Notes: generated by a model not told the origin, from the letters alone. Positions 27,454-36,158 are shown, counted from the stretch's first letter. The stretch: DNA of 64,000 nt from Pseudomonas hefeiensis (GCF_030687835.1 NZ_CP117449.1:4030001-4094000), one strand, 5' to 3'. Numbers and translations: made by a program.

Positions 27454-28092
27454 ATGACGAAAACGCCTGACCTCATTCTCTATACCGACAGCTCACCCAA
27501 CGGTTTCAAAATCACCATTGCCCTGGAGGAATTGGGGCTCCCGTACACCTTGAAGCACGTCCATATTGAGCAGGGAGAGAACCGTCAACCTGACTTTCTC
27601 CAACTCAACCCGCATGGACGAATCCCCGTACTGATGGACACTGCGACAGGCATAACCCTGTTCGAGTCCGCCGCCATCCTGCTTTACCTGGCGCAGAAAA
27701 CAGCTCGCCTGTTGCCCGAGGAACCGCAGGCACACTGGTCGGCCATCACCTGGCTGATGTTCCATACCTCAAGCATGGGACCCTTGTTGGGCCAACGCGT
27801 GCATTTCGAGTTATTCGAAAGCTCAACAAACCCGGCAACCATCGCGCGCTATCGGGAATTGACTGAATCGACATTCAGCACACTCGATCAGCGCTTGGCA
27901 GAGCACACATGGCTGGCGGGCGACGAATATTCGATCGCCGATATAGCCACCTTCGGCTGGATGCACATCGCCCGCATCATCCATTTCGACTTCAGCCAGC
28001 ATCGCCATCTGACGGGCTGGTATGAGCGCGTCGCCCTGCGTCCAGCCGTGCAACGTGGCATTTCGCTGCCGCACCCGGCGACTGGCCCATAA
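27454..28092 (+). CDS. Glutathione S-transferase family protein
   Basis: A 212-aa cytosolic GST. The thioredoxin-like N-domain begins LILYTDSSPNGFKITIALEE, with PHGRIPVL (cis-Pro) and the SNAIL-like LFESAAILLYLA glutathione-binding segment. The C-terminal helical domain has the SIADIATFGWM N-capping motif. The ATG at 27454 has AAGG eight bases upstream; the longer frame from 27397 is less likely. It leads a rightward cluster with a luciferase-like oxidoreductase and MGMT. The 371-base upstream gap is AT-rich and would hold the promoter. The substrate is unknown. Confidence 0.85.
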   Translation: MTKTPDLILYTDSSPNGFKITIALEELGLPYTLKHVHIEQGENRQPDFLQLNPHGRIPVLMDTATGITLFESAAILLYLAQKTARLLPEEPQAHWSAITWLMFHTSSMGPLLGQRVHFELFESSTNPATIARYRELTESTFSTLDQRLAEHTWLAGDEYSIADIATFGWMHIARIIHFDFSQHRHLTGWYERVALRPAVQRGISLPHPATGP

Positions 28093-28114
28093 CCCCACCC
28101 ACCAAGGAACTGGT

Positions 28115-29161
28115 ATGAGCGAAAACGTAACGCACATTGCGCCTTCATCGATCCGGGGAGCGGATGCCGCGACTTTCGCCGGGCACCCTGGCTACCGCCG
28201 CATGTTCGAGCAACACCAACTGACGCTGGGGATCTTCTTGCCGCTGCGGTTTTACGAAGGTGATATGTCGGTACTCACCGGCCAGGCGGATTTAGTCAGT
28301 GAAATCGATCGGCTGGGCTTTGCCGCCACCTGGGTCCGCGATGTCCCCCTGTACGACCCTTCATTTGGTGATGCGGGGCAGTTGTTTGATCCGTTCACTT
28401 ACCTTGCCTATCTTGCCGCACGCACCAAGCAGGTCAGCCTTGTGACCGGTAGCGCGATTTTCTCGCTACGCCACCCCATAGACTTGGCCAAAGCCGCTGC
28501 GACCATAGACCAACTGTCGGGAGGAAGGCTGGTGATGGGCATCGCATCAGGCGATCGCCCAGTGGAGTTCCCCGCCTATGGGCTCGAGCATAGCGAGCGC
28601 GGTGAGCGCTTTGCCCATTCGGTGGATTACTTTCGGCAATTGCTGCAAGTAAAAGCGCCGATGATCCATTCGCCGCTTGGCCACCTGAGCGAAGCACAAC
28701 TGCTGCCAAAGCCCGTTACAGGCCGTATTCCGCTGATCGTTACCGGCTCTTCTCGGCAATCCATGCAATGGCTGGGCGAACACGCCGATGGTTGGCTGAC
28801 CTTTCCCGATTCCACCCAGAACATCATGGGGCCGCGCCGCCTGGCGGAAAAAATCCGCACCTGGCGCGCCAACATTCCGAGCGGTGGTTTCCGCCCGCAC
28901 ATGACCAATGAATGGATCGATTTGGCGCAGGACCCGGACTTCCCCCGCACGCCTCTTCGGGGCGGGTATGTGCTCAAGACCGGGCGTAACGGGCTGATCG
29001 AGTTGCTTGGCGAATGGCGCGATGCAGGCGTTAACCACGCCGCACTCGGTATCCAGATGGCGGAGCGCCCGGCAAAAGAGATTCTTCAGGAACTGGCAGA
29101 AGAAGTACTGCCCCTGTTCCCCTCACATAGCGGTCCTTTGCCCTTCCCTCAGCACTGGTAA
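28115..29161 (+). CDS. Luciferase-like (LLM class) flavin oxidoreductase
   Basis: A 348-aa member of the bacterial luciferase-like monooxygenase superfamily. Typical elements are LTLGIFLPLRFYEG at strand 1, GFAATWVRDVPLYDP, VSLVTGSAIFSLRHPIDLAKAAATIDQLSGGRLVMGIASGDRP and IPLIVTGSSRQSMQWLGEHADGWL, all in the expected order. Such enzymes use reduced FMN or F420; in Pseudomonas FMNH2 is likely. AAGGAA precedes the ATG at 28115. It follows the GST by 22 bases, so the two may act on the same xenobiotic or sulfur/aldehyde compound, which is inference. Confidence 0.85.
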   Translation: MSENVTHIAPSSIRGADAATFAGHPGYRRMFEQHQLTLGIFLPLRFYEGDMSVLTGQADLVSEIDRLGFAATWVRDVPLYDPSFGDAGQLFDPFTYLAYLAARTKQVSLVTGSAIFSLRHPIDLAKAAATIDQLSGGRLVMGIASGDRPVEFPAYGLEHSERGERFAHSVDYFRQLLQVKAPMIHSPLGHLSEAQLLPKPVTGRIPLIVTGSSRQSMQWLGEHADGWLTFPDSTQNIMGPRRLAEKIRTWRANIPSGGFRPHMTNEWIDLAQDPDFPRTPLRGGYVLKTGRNGLIELLGEWRDAGVNHAALGIQMAERPAKEILQELAEEVLPLFPSHSGPLPFPQHW

Positions 29162-29174
29162 GCGCTCGATACCT

Positions 29175-29195
29175 GGAGTGCCCGGCGGGCACTCC
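29175..29195. terminator. Hairpin between oxidoreductase and MGMT genes
   Basis: GGAGTGCCC (29175-29183) pairs with GGGCACTCC (29187-29195) around a 3-base loop. No T-run follows, so it may attenuate or mark an mRNA end rather than fully terminate. Confidence 0.4.
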
Positions 29196-29227
29196 CCTGC
29201 TCAGCCTCGTAACCGGAGACCGCTAAC

Positions 29228-29770
29228 ATGTCTATTGCCCAAACGCGCCTGTTCCAAGGCTATCTCGATAGCCGCCTGGGCATGATCCACATGCTGCTTG
29301 ACCAAAACGGTGCACTGATAAGGCTCGATTTCAGCGAAAGGCCTGAATACCGAGACGCCATCCTGGATCAGCAGGCTGGCGCTGCGGTTTGCCTGCAATT
29401 GCGTGAATACCTCTGCGGTACCCGCCAAACATTCGACATACCGCTCGCCCCCGCTGGCAGTGCGTTTCTCAAAGACGCTTGGGCGTTGCTCAGGGAGATC
29501 CCCTACGGAACCACTACCACGTATGGCGAGTTGGCAAAGGCAATGGGCAAGCCCTCCTCCGCTCGTGCTATCGGCATGGCCAACGCGGTCAATCCGATAT
29601 CGATCATCGTGCCCTGCCATCGCGTAATCGCCGCCACGGGTCACCTGACCGGCTACACCGGCGGCCTGGACAAGAAGCGAGGGTTGTTGGCACTTGAAGC
29701 CGAGTTTTCGCGTGACGATCAGGCCTTCGTGCCGCCGCGGAAAGTGCAACTGGAAGATCCGGCGGCCTGA
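29228..29770 (+). CDS. Methylated-DNA--protein-cysteine methyltransferase (Ogt-like)
   Basis: A 180-aa O6-alkylguanine DNA alkyltransferase. The active-site motif IIVPCHRVI has the acceptor Cys at 130; the helix-turn-helix segment ELAKAMGKPSSARAIGMANAVNP and the YTGGLDKKRGLLALE tail are canonical. It removes alkyl groups from guanine by a suicide reaction. There is no Ada regulatory domain. It lies downstream of a GST and an oxidoreductase, so the module looks like protection against an electrophilic or alkylating compound. Confidence 0.92.
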   Translation: MSIAQTRLFQGYLDSRLGMIHMLLDQNGALIRLDFSERPEYRDAILDQQAGAAVCLQLREYLCGTRQTFDIPLAPAGSAFLKDAWALLREIPYGTTTTYGELAKAMGKPSSARAIGMANAVNPISIIVPCHRVIAATGHLTGYTGGLDKKRGLLALEAEFSRDDQAFVPPRKVQLEDPAA

Positions 29771-29797
29771 TTGGGCAATCGCTGTGGCGCGTTACCC

Positions 29798-29834
29798 GGC
29801 TCGCCCTCGTCAGTTCAAAAGACGAGGGCGAGCC
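29798..29834. terminator. Strong bidirectional terminator hairpin
   Basis: A perfect 14-bp GC-rich stem (29798-29811 with 29821-29834) encloses a 9-base loop, with outer TTACC/GGTAA extending it. It lies between the convergent MGMT and MFS genes. Confidence 0.75.
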
Positions 29835-29857
29835 AGGTAAGCGGTTGACGGGTGTGC

Positions 29858-31255
29858 TTACGTTGCAACAGCCACGCTTTGGACCTTGCCGGGCAAGATG
29901 AGTGCGGCACATACAGCGCCGACCACCACCATGCAGGCGGAAACCAGGATGGCGTAGCTGAAGCCTTGTACTTCAGTGCCGCCGCCCGCCAAAACAGCGA
30001 TGCTCACCGCCACCCCCACGGCCAAGCCAACTGCCGAACCCACCTCCTGGGTCGTGGTCAGCATGCCTCCCGCCAAGCCATGGTCGACGGCATCCACGCC
30101 TTCAATACCCGCCACTGTCCAGGCAGGAAACGCGATGCCATACCCAATGCCCGCCAGCAACGTGCCGGGAAGGATAGAGCCTGCCCAGGAAGTATCTGCA
30201 GCCAAGCAAAGGCCAAGCAGTGCCAGGCCGCAGATGAACAACGCCATGCCCCCCAGAATGACCGGCTTGGTATCAACCTTGGCGATCAGGCTCGGGCCTA
30301 CCCAGGCACTGGAGAGGGTGAACGCAATCGCCATCGGCAGCAGCCCCAACCCTGTCTGGGTCGCGGTAAAACCGAGGACTTCCTGCATGTATAACGCCAC
30401 CACGACAAAGGTCGGGCCCAGTGCGGTGTTCGCGAGCAGCGACACCAGGTTCGCGCCCCCCGTCATGCGTCGCCAGAAAATCGGGATAGGCATCAACGGG
30501 TATTCCACCTTGCTTTCTACCCAGACGAACAAGGCGAGCAAACCCAAAGCCAGGGCAACCAGCCCAAAGGTGACTGGAGACGCAAGCCCGACGTGCTCGC
30601 TGTTGGCGAACGCAAACACCAGCGTCGCGGCGCCCCCGGCAACCAACACGGCACCGCCGATATCCAGACGCCTGCCCACCATGGCGACGTCACGCTCGCC
30701 TGCCGGCAAGTAACCTGACAATGCGATCACCAGCACGCCGACCGGTACATTGATCCAAAGGACCCAGCGCCAGCCCATGACATCGGTAATGACCCCACCC
30801 AGAATCAGGCCGGCGACAAAGCCACTCGCCGCCACCGCCGTCCAGGCACCCAGCGCTCGATTACGCGATGCCTGGTCGGGAAACAGTGCCAGCAGCAGCG
30901 AAAACGCTGCCGGTGAAAACAGCGCGGCGCCAAAGCCTTGCATGGCTCGGGTGGCGATCAGCATGGCGGGAGTTTGCGAGAAACCACCGAGCAACGAACC
31001 GAGGGTGAAAATCACCAGGCCAATCAGGAACACGCGGCGACGGCCAAACATGTCGGCAGCACGCCCGCCCAGCAGGAGGAAGCCTGCAATGGCGACACCA
31101 TACGCGTTGATCACCCACTGCAAGGCGCCAGGCGTGAAGCCCAGGCTTTCCTGAATTTGCGGCAAGGGAATCATGGTGATGGAAAAGTCGAGCAGTGCGA
31201 CGAACTGAGTCGTGCAGAGCAATATCAGGCAAAGGCGCCAGCGAGGGTTATTCAT
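29858..31255 (-). CDS. MFS drug exporter, DHA2 (14-TMS) family
   Basis: A 465-aa major facilitator with about 14 membrane helices. The N-terminus LCTTQFVALLDFSITMIPLPQ carries the LDxT-like motif D1 of DHA2 exporters (here LDFS). LLGGRAADMFGRRRVFLIG is motif A, followed by the ATRAMQGFGAALFSPAAFSLL motif. Such proteins extrude drugs by proton antiport. The start was taken at the ATG at 31255; one 12 bases upstream is possible. It is divergent from the intact LysR gene, the likely regulator. Confidence 0.9.
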   Translation of the reverse strand: MNNPRWRLCLILLCTTQFVALLDFSITMIPLPQIQESLGFTPGALQWVINAYGVAIAGFLLLGGRAADMFGRRRVFLIGLVIFTLGSLLGGFSQTPAMLIATRAMQGFGAALFSPAAFSLLLALFPDQASRNRALGAWTAVAASGFVAGLILGGVITDVMGWRWVLWINVPVGVLVIALSGYLPAGERDVAMVGRRLDIGGAVLVAGGAATLVFAFANSEHVGLASPVTFGLVALALGLLALFVWVESKVEYPLMPIPIFWRRMTGGANLVSLLANTALGPTFVVVALYMQEVLGFTATQTGLGLLPMAIAFTLSSAWVGPSLIAKVDTKPVILGGMALFICGLALLGLCLAADTSWAGSILPGTLLAGIGYGIAFPAWTVAGIEGVDAVDHGLAGGMLTTTQEVGSAVGLAVGVAVSIAVLAGGGTEVQGFSYAILVSACMVVVGAVCAALILPGKVQSVAVAT

Positions 31256-31271
31256 TGTGCATCCCATTTGA

Positions 31272-31286
31272 TTTAGTTTTGCTAAA
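31272..31286. promoter_or_regulatory. LysR-type operator candidate
   Basis: TTTAG-N5-CTAAA is a perfect interrupted palindrome in the divergent MFS-LysR promoter region, of the T-N11-A type bound by LysR proteins. Related CTAAA/TTAG half-sites follow nearby. It is about 17-31 bases upstream of the MFS start. Confidence 0.5.
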
Positions 31287-31383
31287 TTAACTTAGTACCT
31301 CTAAACACGATGTATCATCGCGTTGGCGTTTCGTAAGCGGAAACGATCATTTTTGCGTACCACATTTAGGAAAACTAAAGCCG

Positions 31384-32277
31384 ATGGCAACGTCACTGCC
31401 TCTTCTTGCACTAAGAACCTTCGTTGAGGTTGGCCAGCGAGGAAGTATAAAAGCTGCCGCTGAAGCCTTGAGCGTCACATCAGGCGCGGTCAGCCAACAG
31501 ATTCGGTTGCTGGAAGATCGAATCGGAATGGCGCTTTTTACGCGAGAGAGGAGCGGTTTGCGCCTTACTGAAGCGGGGGCCAGCGTGCATCCCGCGCTGT
31601 TCCAGGCTTTCGAACAAATGCAGGAGGCGTTGCAGTCCCTGGAAGAGATCAAATCCCGTCAAACCTTGACCGTCAGCACCGTCGCTACGTTCGCTGCCTC
31701 ATGGCTGGTGCCACGACTGGGCCGTTTCAACCTGCGACATCCGCACATAGAGGTCCGCGTCGAGGCGACTTCCGCCGTGGTGGATATGCGTCGGGACCGA
31801 GTCGATGTGGCACTGCGGCATGGGTTGGGAAGCTACCCTGGCTTGGCGGTCACACGATTGATGGCGCCCATATTGGTGCCCGTCGCAAGCTCCGCCTTCA
31901 TGGCGGCAAGCCCTGAACTCATGGAACCCGTGGATTGCCTGAACTTCCCGCTGCTGCACGACTCTGACCGCGCAGACTGGTCCTTGTGGCTCACGGCACA
32001 TGGCGTCGCAAAAGACCCACGCGCCGAACGCGGTACCGCTTTTGAAGATGACTTCCTGCTGATTCGCGCCGCGGAGGCTGGCCAGGGCCTCGCTTTAGTC
32101 CCTCAGGAGTACGCTCGCGAGGAAATCGCTGCGGGTCGCCTTGTGCAAGTCATGGACAAGCCTTGGCCGGCAAGATTTGCCTATTACGTCGTCACTCGGC
32201 CGGAAGCAGTGCAGAGGGCTGAGATCAAGGCGTTCGTGGAATGGATTCAGGAAGAAGCACGGGAAACGATCGAGTGA
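31384..32277 (+). CDS. LysR-family regulator (GcvA-like)
   Basis: A 297-aa LysR regulator. The N-terminal winged HTH runs LPLLALRTFVEVGQRGSIKA, ALSVTSGAVSQQIRLLEDRIG, LFTRERSGLRLTEAG; the effector domain includes LTVSTVATFAASWLVPRLGRF and LLHDSDRADWSLWL, features of the GcvA branch. It is intact, unlike its paralogue at 26156-27082. Divergent from the MFS exporter, which it probably controls, and possibly from afar the GST cluster. Confidence 0.9.
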   Translation: MATSLPLLALRTFVEVGQRGSIKAAAEALSVTSGAVSQQIRLLEDRIGMALFTRERSGLRLTEAGASVHPALFQAFEQMQEALQSLEEIKSRQTLTVSTVATFAASWLVPRLGRFNLRHPHIEVRVEATSAVVDMRRDRVDVALRHGLGSYPGLAVTRLMAPILVPVASSAFMAASPELMEPVDCLNFPLLHDSDRADWSLWLTAHGVAKDPRAERGTAFEDDFLLIRAAEAGQGLALVPQEYAREEIAAGRLVQVMDKPWPARFAYYVVTRPEAVQRAEIKAFVEWIQEEARETIE

Positions 32278-32320
32278 AAGCGACGCGGCTTTAGCTGCGG
32301 TCATCACTCACCCTTCTCGA

Positions 32321-32520
32321 TTATTGTTTCGGTGAACAGGGCCGGCGCGTTCGCAAGCGACTCGCCATGGACAGTACCCAGACAAAGAACACCGGTACCC
32401 ACAAAACACTGAGCAGCGTTGCCGCAAGCATGCCACCGATCACGCCGGTACCGATTGCCCGTTGGCTGGCGTCATCGGCCCGGAGGCCACCGCCAGCGGG
32501 ACCACGCCGGCTATTGGGGC
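32321..32520 (-). pseudogene. RND efflux pump permease, C-terminal fragment
   Basis: The minus strand encodes AIGTGVIGGMLAATLLSVLW then VPVFFVWV, the last membrane helix of AcrB/MexB-type pumps, ending at 32321. Just upstream the preceding motif (GVVPLAVASG) is found in a neighbouring frame, so there is also a frameshift. Nothing of the remaining thousand residues is present. It is a leftover of a lost efflux operon. The stretch 32521-32719 shows no gene. Confidence 0.7.
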
Positions 32521-32719
32521 TTCTTAGCGCGCCCCCACAGTCAGAGCTGGAGATTGCTGACGGGCCGTCATCAAGGTCCCCCTTATCCTCCATCGCCGAA
32601 ACATACTCCGAGGGGGACATTGGCACCCAGAAATCTCGCGTCCATTTTCTTCAAAGCAGACGAGGATTCCATCCAAAGCCAGCCGTTTCGTAGGGGTAAA
32701 AACACTTGAAAATAAAAAA

Positions 32720-32746
32720 GGGTCGCGAGATAAAATCTCGCAACCC
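32720..32746. terminator. Hairpin terminator before att copy B
   Basis: GGGTCGCGAGAT pairs with ATCTCGCAACCC with one mismatch and an AAA loop. A-rich sequence lies before and T-rich sequence after, so it can act in both directions. Confidence 0.65.
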
Positions 32747-32757
32747 TTTGAATTATA

Positions 32758-32957
32758 TGGTCGGGACGGAGTGATTCGAACACTCGACCCCTAGCACCCC
32801 ATCTCCTTTTTCATACCTCTTGAAAGCTTCCAGAATTTTACTCTGGATTTTTCTAAGCTAGTATTTACTTGAGCTCCAGCGGCGTTCTGCTCTACGAGAT
32901 TCCAGCAACGTCCATCAAGAGCCGACGTTTTTGTGGGGGTAAAAGTAGGGGGAGTCC
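32758..32957. repeat. 200-bp direct repeat copy B with tRNA-Pro(GGG) 3' half (att-like)
   Basis: This is the partner of 25828-26027, also starting with the tRNA-Pro(GGG) 3' half read on the minus strand. The T-arm is intact here (GTCGAGTG TTCGAAT CACTC) while copy A differs by two bases next to it. The repeat ends six bases before the integrase ATG, so it includes the integrase leader and its GGGGAG ribosome site. It marks the attachment end of an island. Confidence 0.8.
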
Positions 32958-32962
32958 GTTTT

Positions 32963-34417
32963 ATGGCTAAAATTACCATTAAAGAACTCGAAGCACTGAC
33001 CGCCAATGATGCCGGTCGCATCCTCCGCGAGGATGGTAATCTCGCCGGTCGAATCTCAGTTCGAAAGGACGGTGTTTCAGTCAGCTTTTTCTATCGCTAT
33101 CGGTGGGGCGAGCAGAATAAAGAGTACTCCTGCGGGTCCTGGCCGCGCAAATCCCTGACGGACATCCGCAAGGCACGCAACCAGGCACGTGCGCTCATCG
33201 ATGAGCAGATCAATCCCAACGAACACAAGAAAACCGCCAAGGCACAGGCGCATGCCGCAACGAACGCAGAGGCCGAGCAGGTAAAAACGGCGAAGGTGCA
33301 AACGCTGACCGTCCAGGATCTGGCCAAAGCCTGGCTGTTGGATGGCGTCGCGCGTAAAGACGGCAACGCGGAGTTGCAACGGCGCTTTAGTAAGGACCTT
33401 TACCCAGCACTCGGCAAGACCGCGGTGAACAATGTTTCCGAACACGATATTCGGGCGCTGATCCGCACCGTGGTCAACCGCGGCGCTCACCGTCAAGCCA
33501 TCAGCTTCTTCGCCGACCTCACCCAGATGTTCAGTTGGGCCAGAAAACGTCAGCCCTGGCGGGCCTTACTGGTTGAGGGCAATCCGACGGACCTGGTCGA
33601 CATCACCCCACTGATCCCTGCCGACTACGAAGCCGAAAGAAGCCGCATCCTACCACCGGCTGAGCTGTTGGAACTGCACAACCGCTTCCAGCAAATGACC
33701 GCCGATTACAACGCCCTCCCCGCGGGTCAAAAGTACGAGGGCATTCGGCCGTTAAAAAAAGAAACTCAACTCGCGCTTTGGATCAGCCTGGGCACCCTGT
33801 GCCGGATTGGCGAGTTGCTGCAGGCCGAATGGAAAAATGTCGATCTGGAGCGGCAGACGTGGTTCCTCCCCAGTGAAAACGTCAAAGGCACTCGCGGCAA
33901 GAAACAGGACCACCATGTCTTCCTCTCCCCCTTCGCCCTGCATTTCTTTCAGGAACTCAAGACCCTCACGGGCGACTCTCGGTGGTGCTTTCCGAACAAG
34001 CAGGATGATGGGCATGTGGACTTAAAGGTAGTGAGCAAGCAGGTCGGCGATCGCCAGGCCCGCTTCAAAAACCGCAAGGCCCTCTCCAGACGGCGTCACG
34101 ATGACACCCTGGTCCTGGCCGACGGCCAGAACGGCGACTGGACGCCCCATGACCTGCGCCGTACCGGCGCGACCATGATGCAGGCCTTGGGGGTCAGTCT
34201 GGACGTCATCGACCGCTGCCAAAATCATGTGTTGGCCGGCTCCCGGGTGAGACGCCACTACCTGCATCACGACTATGCCGAAGAGAAGAAACGCGCCTGG
34301 AACCTGTTGGGCGATCGACTCAGTGCTGTGTTGTCCTCGACCTACGAGCACACGCCAAACGAGTCGATGTTGTCTTTTCCAGCCTATGCCGTCACTGAAT
34401 CACTTCCTCCTTCATAG
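32963..34417 (+). CDS. Tyrosine recombinase/integrase of a genomic island
   Basis: A 484-aa integrase with an N-terminal arm-binding region (about 1-95), a core-binding domain (VQDLAKAWLLDGVARKDGN) and the catalytic domain. The catalytic residues are visible: Arg in LGTLCRIGELLQ, the HDLRRTGA box and the Tyr in SRVRRHYLHHDY. It is intact. The ATG at 32963 is nine bases after GGGGAG, which itself belongs to the att-linked repeat. Its target is most likely the 3' end of tRNA-Pro(GGG). The downstream stretch 34418-34598 has no gene. Confidence 0.92.
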   Translation: MAKITIKELEALTANDAGRILREDGNLAGRISVRKDGVSVSFFYRYRWGEQNKEYSCGSWPRKSLTDIRKARNQARALIDEQINPNEHKKTAKAQAHAATNAEAEQVKTAKVQTLTVQDLAKAWLLDGVARKDGNAELQRRFSKDLYPALGKTAVNNVSEHDIRALIRTVVNRGAHRQAISFFADLTQMFSWARKRQPWRALLVEGNPTDLVDITPLIPADYEAERSRILPPAELLELHNRFQQMTADYNALPAGQKYEGIRPLKKETQLALWISLGTLCRIGELLQAEWKNVDLERQTWFLPSENVKGTRGKKQDHHVFLSPFALHFFQELKTLTGDSRWCFPNKQDDGHVDLKVVSKQVGDRQARFKNRKALSRRRHDDTLVLADGQNGDWTPHDLRRTGATMMQALGVSLDVIDRCQNHVLAGSRVRRHYLHHDYAEEKKRAWNLLGDRLSAVLSSTYEHTPNESMLSFPAYAVTESLPPS

Positions 34418-34598
34418 GTCAGTTCTTGACTATGGAATCCATAATGGCTTCGTAGATACCACTGAGCGCTTGCTTGGAGTCGATTTCGGGCTATCTTGAC
34501 CGTCAGAAATCGGCCCAGAAGCAGTCGATGGACGCAGGGATTCCTGAAGCTCCTATCCTCCCCTTCAGTGGGCCACCAAAGAGCCCAGTAGATGATCG

Positions 34599-34629
34599 AG
34601 GGCGGGGGTACGATGCGTACCCCCGCCCT
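34599..34629. terminator. Strong 13-bp hairpin
   Basis: A perfect stem (34599-34611 with 34617-34629, GC-rich with a GTAC tip) and a 5-base loop lie between the convergent integrase and RibD-like genes. No long T-run is visible. Confidence 0.6.
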
Positions 34630-34659
34630 TGCCTTGGGTAGGACGTCCATTCGGGTGGG

Positions 34660-35196
34660 TTATGGGGCCAGCCGATAGGTGGACTGCACCAAACCCGAAG
34701 GAAAACAGCGGCTGGATAACAGTTTCAAGTCAACATCCCGCTGAAGGCCCCCGAACAATGGCCTACCCGACCCGATCAGCACGGGAACGGTGGTGATCAC
34801 CATATCGGCGACCAATTCATCGCGCAGGAATGATTGCACCAACTGCCCGCCATCGACATAGACCCGACGCATGCCTTGCCTCGCCAGTTCCTCCATCACG
34901 TCCCTAGGTGAGTGGTTGGAAAAACGCAGCTTGCCCTTCAGCGCCTCGGGCACCGGAGAGTCGGCCAACTGCTCAGACAGCACCACCACGGGCCGGTCAT
35001 AGAACCATGTGTCGAAGGTTAGCACCTTCTCATAGCTTCCCCGCCCCATCACGATTACATCCTTGTCGGCGATGAAATCTGAGTAGCCATGATCCTCGGT
35101 CTGATCATCGCGCTGCAAAAGCCAGTCGATGTCGCCATCGGGCCGGGCGATGAAGCCATCCAGACTGGTGGCGATGAAAACATGTGCAGTTGCCAT
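34660..35196 (-). CDS. Dihydrofolate reductase-like (RibD C-terminal family) protein
   Basis: A 178-aa protein of the RibD_C/DHFR-like fold: VFIATSLDGFIARPDGDIDW at the start, DVIVMGRGSYEKVLTF, VVVLSEQL and the VYVDGGQLVQSFLRDELVADM motif. Members are NADPH-dependent reductases of unknown substrate in most cases. GGGGGG precedes the ATG. It is probably cargo of the integrase island. Riboflavin biosynthesis is not implied. Confidence 0.85.
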   Translation of the reverse strand: MATAHVFIATSLDGFIARPDGDIDWLLQRDDQTEDHGYSDFIADKDVIVMGRGSYEKVLTFDTWFYDRPVVVLSEQLADSPVPEALKGKLRFSNHSPRDVMEELARQGMRRVYVDGGQLVQSFLRDELVADMVITTVPVLIGSGRPLFGGLQRDVDLKLLSSRCFPSGLVQSTYRLAP

Positions 35197-35379
35197 CAGG
35201 CCCCCCTTATTTATACGGTGTGTGTCAATGCACGATCATAAGCCTAATAAGGCTCGCCTTCGTTTGCTACCGCTCATAGGTACGGCCCTCAAAGAAGAGC
35301 AACACCCTTATGGGTTTGGGGTTTCATCAAACCCAGGGCAATTCACAAGCTCCCAAGATGGTGGTAAAGCCAAGACAAA

Positions 35380-35546
35380 ACCGCTTCCATGAGTTCCGAG
35401 ACCGCCTAGAGTGTTGGCGCCGACGCCGAATTGACCCAGTTACCGAGGTGTCACTGACCCATTCTAATTCCTCGCGAACCAATACCTGTGCTGGATTTGT
35501 GCCGACTTGAAGATGGGTCAGTCTTGCGTCGCCACGTGGGGCAATT
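35380..35546. mobile_element. Possible IS21-type terminal fragment with TGACCCA repeats
   Basis: TGACCCA occurs at about 35432 and 35455 and inverted (TGGGTCA) at 35514. ACTGACCCAT (35453-35462) is exactly inverted at 35513-35522. Repeated TGACCCA-type end motifs are typical of IS21-family elements. No istA or istB is present, so this is at most an end fragment, into which the IS66 element inserted. 35197-35380 shows nothing. Confidence 0.3.
35539..35546. repeat. 8-bp target site duplication, left copy
   Basis: GGGCAATT directly abuts the left terminal repeat of the IS66 element and is repeated exactly at 38502-38509. Eight bases is the standard duplication for IS66-family insertions. Confidence 0.85.
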
Positions 35547-35576
35547 GTAAGCGTCCGAGCTACACCGCCTTGCAAC

Positions 35577-36155
35577 TCAAACCTTAATCCGTTTAAACCA
35601 CTGGTTCACGCGCTCGCACTCAAATGTCGCCGGATCAAAAACATCGCCATGCCATTCAACCATGGCGTCATGCTCTGGATGATCGGGGTTGCCCATCGCC
35701 TCCAGAAACTCCTCGTAACCAGGCCCGCCACCCACGTCTTCCGGTGGGCAAGCATTGGCGCCGTCGATGCAGTACGGCACCTGAGGACAGGCAACAGCGG
35801 GTAGCGTTTTTTCGACCTTGATACTGTGATGCCAGCTGTCACCAAAGTCGTAGAGATAATTGAATGTCCGCTTTCCGCTTAGCGCCTTGATCAGCGTTTT
35901 ACGGGATTCCGGGTTCACCGTCGGCCCCCAACCATCAGGGTCGGGCATGCCGTAATTCTCACCAGCAATTTCAAACTCATGCAGATGGCTATCACTCCAG
36001 CCCATCACGACCTGGATGACATGGTGCAGCTTGCCCAAGGTGATGTTTTCAGGCACCGCGAACCGACGCCAAATCTTCGGAGTGATCCACTTCAGCTCGA
36101 TGTGCAGCAGTAACAGGTCGGGGGCGGGTTTGGGTAAACGGACAGTTTTAACCAT
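35577..36155 (-). CDS. pRiA4b ORF-3 family protein, passenger in IS66
   Basis: A 192-aa protein of the PRiA4_ORF3 family: LLHIELKWITPKIWRRFAVP, TLGKLHHVIQVVMGWSDSHLHEF, FNYLYDFGDSWHHSIKVEK and the Cys-containing CIDGANACPPEDVGGGPGYEEFL. These blocks are diagnostic. The molecular role of the family is not established. The ATG is three bases after the tnpC stop, suggesting it is translated with the transposase genes. It lies wholly inside the IS66 ends. Confidence 0.88.
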   Translation of the reverse strand: MVKTVRLPKPAPDLLLLHIELKWITPKIWRRFAVPENITLGKLHHVIQVVMGWSDSHLHEFEIAGENYGMPDPDGWGPTVNPESRKTLIKALSGKRTFNYLYDFGDSWHHSIKVEKTLPAVACPQVPYCIDGANACPPEDVGGGPGYEEFLEAMGNPDHPEHDAMVEWHGDVFDPATFECERVNQWFKRIKV

Positions 36156-36158
36156 GGA

